64,000 nucleotides of DNA from Bacteroidota bacterium (GTDB lineage: Bacteria > Bacteroidota > Bacteroidia > B-17B0 > Aurantibacillaceae): contig JAAFIQ010000001.1 of assembly GCA_013298715.1 (NCBI GenBank), positions 1 through 64,000 on the forward strand. Reading direction: 5' to 3'. The position numbers were made by a program, and so were the translations under genes. A model generated the notes under the pieces. It saw only the letters and a list, made by a program, of their open reading frames with translations. It did no database searches and was not told where the DNA came from. Positions 62,799 through 64,000 of the stretch are shown here, piece by piece. How positions within the stretch are numbered: the stretch's first letter is position 1; each line of letters begins with the position of its first letter.

Positions 62799-64000
62799 TT
62801 AGTTAAACCAACTTTTTCCGCCATTTATAATGCCAATAACTTTACTATTAAAAGTCCTACCAAAAAAAGGTGAATTTTTACTTTTAGAGTAATTATTTTT
62901 CTCAGTAAATGTAAAGGATTCGCTTATGCTAAATAGGGTGAGATTGGCTACTTGTTTTTCTTCAATTTGATTCTGTTCAAGTTTAAGAATTTCTCGTGGT
63001 TTGTGTGTAAGCGCATCAATTAAGGTTTCTATATTCTTATCTTTTAAGGCTTCAAAACTGCAATTAAATGCTGTTTGCACACCTAATGCGCCATCATCAG
63101 CTAAATCAAATTCTAGTTCTTTACTTTCAGTATCTTGTGCTTGGTGGTCGCTCACAATCACATCAATCACACCACTTTCAACAGCGTTGCGCAATGATAT
63201 AACATCTTTTTTGGTTCTTAACGGTGGGTTTAATTTTACGTTTGTGTCAAAACTTTCTAATTCACTATCGTCTAATAATAAATTTATTGCTGCAACGCCA
63301 CAAGTAATTTGTAAACCTTTTGCTTTTGCTTTTTTAATTAATTCGCAACTGCCTTTTGTGCTAATTGTTGGTATATGAAGCTTACCGCCAGTATATTCTA
63401 AAATGCTAATATTTCTTTCTAGCATTAATTCTTCGGCTAAGGCTGGCATCCCTTTTAATCCAATACGTGTGCTTACTTCGCCTTCATTCATCTGTCCACC
63501 ATGCGAAATACTTTCATCGTTACAATGAGCAATTACAAAAGCATTAATGTTAGTAGAATATTGAATAGCGCGAAGCAAGGTTCCTGCATCTTTTATAGGA
63601 TGTTTGTAATCGCTAAACGCGAGCGCGCCAGATTGTTTCATATCAAACATTTCTGCCATTTCTTTGCCCTTACATTCGTTGGTTATTGCGCCAATAGGGT
63701 AAACATTGCACACTTTGTTTTTTGTTGAATTTAAAATGTATTCTATTTGTGCTTTGTTTTGAAATTGTGGTTGATTGTTAGAATGTAAACAGACACCTGT
63801 AAAGCCTCCAGATGCAGCACATTTGATTAATGAATCAAAATCTTCTTTAAACTCATAACCCGGGTTACCGCAAGTGGCTTGCATATCTATCCAACCAATA
63901 GAAAGGTGCAAACCGTTAGCTTGAATTAACCTTTCATTGCCGTTGGCAGTGATTGTTTTTTTAATTTCAACTATTTTTCCACCCTCAATTAATACGTCCA
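62799..64000 (-). CDS. Dihydroorotase / amidohydrolase (pyrC-like), 5' end outside the window
   Basis: The frame stays open past the TTG at 63911 to the window edge; the extra 29 codons read DVLIEGGKIVEIKK..., the normal beta-strand start of the family, so the true start lies beyond 64000. At least 399 aa visible. LHLSIGWIDMQATCGNPGYE corresponds to the usual metal-binding HxH region but has no HxH; the later VIAHCNDE, LHIPTIST and IDVIVSDHQAQDTE keep other histidines and the Asp. Such dihydroorotase-like forms may be true PyrC of Bacteroidota or a non-catalytic partner. Confidence 0.85.
   Translation of the reverse strand, partial: DVLIEGGKIVEIKKTITANGNERLIQANGLHLSIGWIDMQATCGNPGYEFKEDFDSLIKCAASGGFTGVCLHSNNQPQFQNKAQIEYILNSTKNKVCNVYPIGAITNECKGKEMAEMFDMKQSGALAFSDYKHPIKDAGTLLRAIQYSTNINAFVIAHCNDESISHGGQMNEGEVSTRIGLKGMPALAEELMLERNISILEYTGGKLHIPTISTKGSCELIKKAKAKGLQITCGVAAINLLLDDSELESFDTNVKLNPPLRTKKDVISLRNAVESGVIDVIVSDHQAQDTESKELEFDLADDGALGVQTAFNCSFEALKDKNIETLIDALTHKPREILKLEQNQIEEKQVANLTLFSISESFTFTEKNNYSKSKNSPFFGRTFNSKVIGIINGGKSWFN

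Overview
The window is AT-rich chromosomal DNA from a member of the Bacteroidota, probably an aerobic Flavobacteriales/Chitinophagales-like environmental lineage. Evidence: a secreted protein with a C-terminal type IX secretion (T9SS) sorting tail, a PorG-like T9SS protein, a Porin_10-type outer-membrane protein, a CarboxypepD-plug TonB receptor, LytTR-type signalling, many TAnnTTTG (-7) promoter boxes instead of TATAAT, and the gene block DUF2520 / KdsC-like HAD / UbiA / Maf. No 16S gene is present, so genus is not claimed.

Layout. 1-5960 is accessory DNA: a solo insertion-sequence end, an attC/MITE-like palindrome, a minus-strand restriction-modification (R-M) operon (XRE regulator, AlwI-like protein, phospholipase-D-type nuclease, small ORF, decayed methyltransferase, intact methyltransferase) and an IS3-family element whose orfB has a stop codon. 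5963-12506 is core metabolism: a short ALDH-like protein without the catalytic half, the purH-lgt operon and an antiquitin-type aldehyde dehydrogenase. 12540-13800 holds a toxin-antitoxin pair with a frameshifted toxin, REP-like repeats and a large nested palindrome. 13803-24204 is an eleven-gene, tightly overlapping minus-strand surface-glycan operon (Wzt-type ATPase, glycosyltransferases, nucleotide-sugar enzymes, acyltransferase, methyltransferase), bordered on both sides by related repeats.

24397-28578 is a TonB receptor with a LytS/LytR-type two-component pair. 28768-39889 carries typA, a GT-C-like membrane protein, tRNA-His, a ccmCDEF cluster with a CxxxY-type CcmE, and the DUF2520-KdsC-UbiA-Maf block. 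39906-52663 contains a beta-lactamase-like hydrolase, porG, murI, the T9SS cargo protein, the MATE-lnt-trmD operon, an Fe(II)/2-oxoglutarate oxygenase, a DedA protein and GAPDH. 52743-64000 contains an APC permease-SDR-outer-membrane operon, a porin, a patatin, galE with a BamA/TamA-like protein, an FkbM methyltransferase, a rhodanese-like protein and a dihydroorotase-like gene that runs off the right edge.

The most interesting parts are the unusual R-M locus (a PLD nuclease encoded beside an AlwI-like protein, one of two methyltransferases destroyed by two lesions, with a visible promoter/operator), the attC-like element beside it, the decayed toxin and the repeat-bordered glycan operon. All functional names come from reading motifs by eye; no database search was possible.
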